From: DASZTU01 sp035493835
GTDB lineage: Bacteria; Pseudomonadota; Alphaproteobacteria; Rhizobiales; Devosiaceae
Assembly: GCA_035493835.1 (NCBI GenBank)
Contig: DATJHO010000040.1
Span: forward strand, 1 to 23,613
Direction: 5' to 3'
Length of the DNA: 23,613 nucleotides
Under the pieces are notes generated by a model that was given only the letters and a program-made list of their open reading frames with translations, was not told where the DNA came from and did not search any database. Positions 22,814 through 23,613 of the stretch are shown piece after piece (positions within the stretch are counted from its first letter, which is position 1; every line of letters starts with the position of its first letter). The translations under genes were made by a program, and so were the position numbers.

Positions 22814-23445
22814 CTGGTCAGGACGATGCGCATCAGGTCGGCCGTGTTCTTGGCGCCGAGCTTTTCCATGACCCGAGCCCGGTGCACTTCAATGGTGCGT
22901 GGCGAAATGCCGAGCTCGCGGCCCGCCTCCTTGTTGGATTGTCCGTTGGTGATGAGTTGCAACACCTCGCGTTCGCGGGGCGTCAGTTGCGAGAAGCCAC
23001 GCACCTCGACCGGCCGGCGGCCGGCTTCGAGTGCGCCCAGATGCACGTCCTTACGCAACGTCTCGAGCACCGCGCGCATAAAGTGCTCGGTGTCGATGGG
23101 CTTGGTGATGACATCGGCGGCGCCGGCCTTCATGGCCATCACCGCTTGATCGACGTCGCGCTCATTGCTCAGCATGAACACGGGCGTACCGATCCGCATC
23201 GCCTTGACCCGCCGCAATAGAGCGAGCCCGTCCTCGATGCCGAGCCGCATGTTGAGCACCACGACATCCGGGCGTCGGCGTTCAATGGCGGCAAAAAAAC
23301 TCGAAACATCCAGAGAAAACGCTGTCTGAAAGCCCTCCAGCCGGAAGAGCACGCTCAGCGCCTCGCAAGTTGAGGCATCAGCATCTGCAATATGAACCAG
23401 GCGATCCCGGTTCAGAAAGGAATGATAGAAAATATCCTCACCCAT
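22810..23445 (-). CDS. FixJ/LuxR-family response regulator with Asn at the phosphoacceptor site
   Basis: The 211-residue protein has a receiver-like domain (about 15-130) and a LuxR-type helix-turn-helix (about 152-208, LTPREREVLQLITNGQSNKEAGRELGIS split by the usual turn, then RTIEVHRARVMEKL). The receiver is atypical: the phosphoacceptor Asp is Asn65 (VVVLNMRLG), one of the acidic pair is Ala (DAD at 21-23), and the switch Thr is Ser93, while Lys115 is kept. So it probably works without phosphorylation, or in an altered way. No partner kinase is encoded next to it. GGGAG lies about 8 bases before the ATG. Its TAG stop lies inside a dispersed repeat. The target genes are unknown. Confidence 0.92.
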   Translation of the reverse strand: MGEDIFYHSFLNRDRLVHIADADASTCEALSVLFRLEGFQTAFSLDVSSFFAAIERRRPDVVVLNMRLGIEDGLALLRRVKAMRIGTPVFMLSNERDVDQAVMAMKAGAADVITKPIDTEHFMRAVLETLRKDVHLGALEAGRRPVEVRGFSQLTPREREVLQLITNGQSNKEAGRELGISPRTIEVHRARVMEKLGAKNTADLMRIVLTS

Positions 23446-23613
23446 TCGCCGCTCCCTTGGTTGGCCCGTTCACCTCGACAAAACACAACCGGTCGCGCCC
23501 GCAATATTCGGGCCCGCCGAGAAGCGACTCCATCATTCGTCAGGTGAACCGCAGTCGCAGTTTGCGCTAGGTGTTCACACGCTGCGACAATATGTCTACG
23601 TAGGATCGACTAC
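23446..23613. other. Upstream region of the FixJ-like gene, to the window edge
   Basis: No gene is seen in these 168 bases. A palindromic CTACGTAG lies at 23596-23603, about 150 bases before the regulator ATG; it could be an operator for a FixJ-type protein, but this is speculative. Confidence 0.3.

Overview
The window comes from a high-GC alphaproteobacterium of the Hyphomicrobiales (Rhizobiales) type. The order murA, DUF2948, hisD, UPF0262, low-molecular-weight phosphatase, infA, maf, yacG is the arrangement I know from that order. A class I 5-aminolevulinate synthase (C4 pathway), a FixJ-like regulator and Rhizobiales-style dispersed repeats agree with this. A Devosia-like (Devosiaceae) source is my best guess, from recollection rather than from a search.

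Layout. Positions 1-5540 (minus strand) hold a housekeeping block reading from a small unknown gene through murA, DUF2948, hisD, a fused UPF0262-phosphatase gene, infA and maf into a truncated yacG. A tRNA-Thr(GGT) lies at 5765-5839. Positions 6040-11886 form a signalling island. A Cache-like/HAMP histidine kinase and a single-domain response regulator run leftward. A REC-GGDEF-EAL protein and a degenerate REC/degenerate GGDEF/intact PilZ protein run rightward. Between them is a 263-base AT-rich control region with paired inverted repeats. Next come an M20 dipeptidase, a Tat-type lipoprotein L,D-transpeptidase, a small unknown gene and a convergent OmpA-type lipoprotein, the last three forming a small envelope group. 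Positions 15754-18232 hold a GH4 glycosidase divergent from an AraC-type regulator. Then follow a repeat-rich stretch, a protein resembling wax-ester/diacylglycerol acyltransferases, hemA with an FNR/FixK-type box upstream, a HAD phosphatase and a FixJ-like regulator whose phosphoacceptor Asp is Asn.

How the genes may work together. The clearest candidate for an undescribed system is the signalling island. A membrane sensor kinase could phosphorylate the stand-alone receiver and perhaps the receiver of the bifunctional c-di-GMP enzyme. The co-directional PilZ protein, which has lost the synthase and receiver active sites, could then act as a dedicated c-di-GMP reader. hemA appears to be under oxygen-responsive (FNR/FixK family) control. 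The intergenic spaces hold at least four families of short palindromic repeats, and two of these contribute the 3' end or stop codon of neighbouring genes. No insertion sequence, phage gene or CRISPR array was seen.
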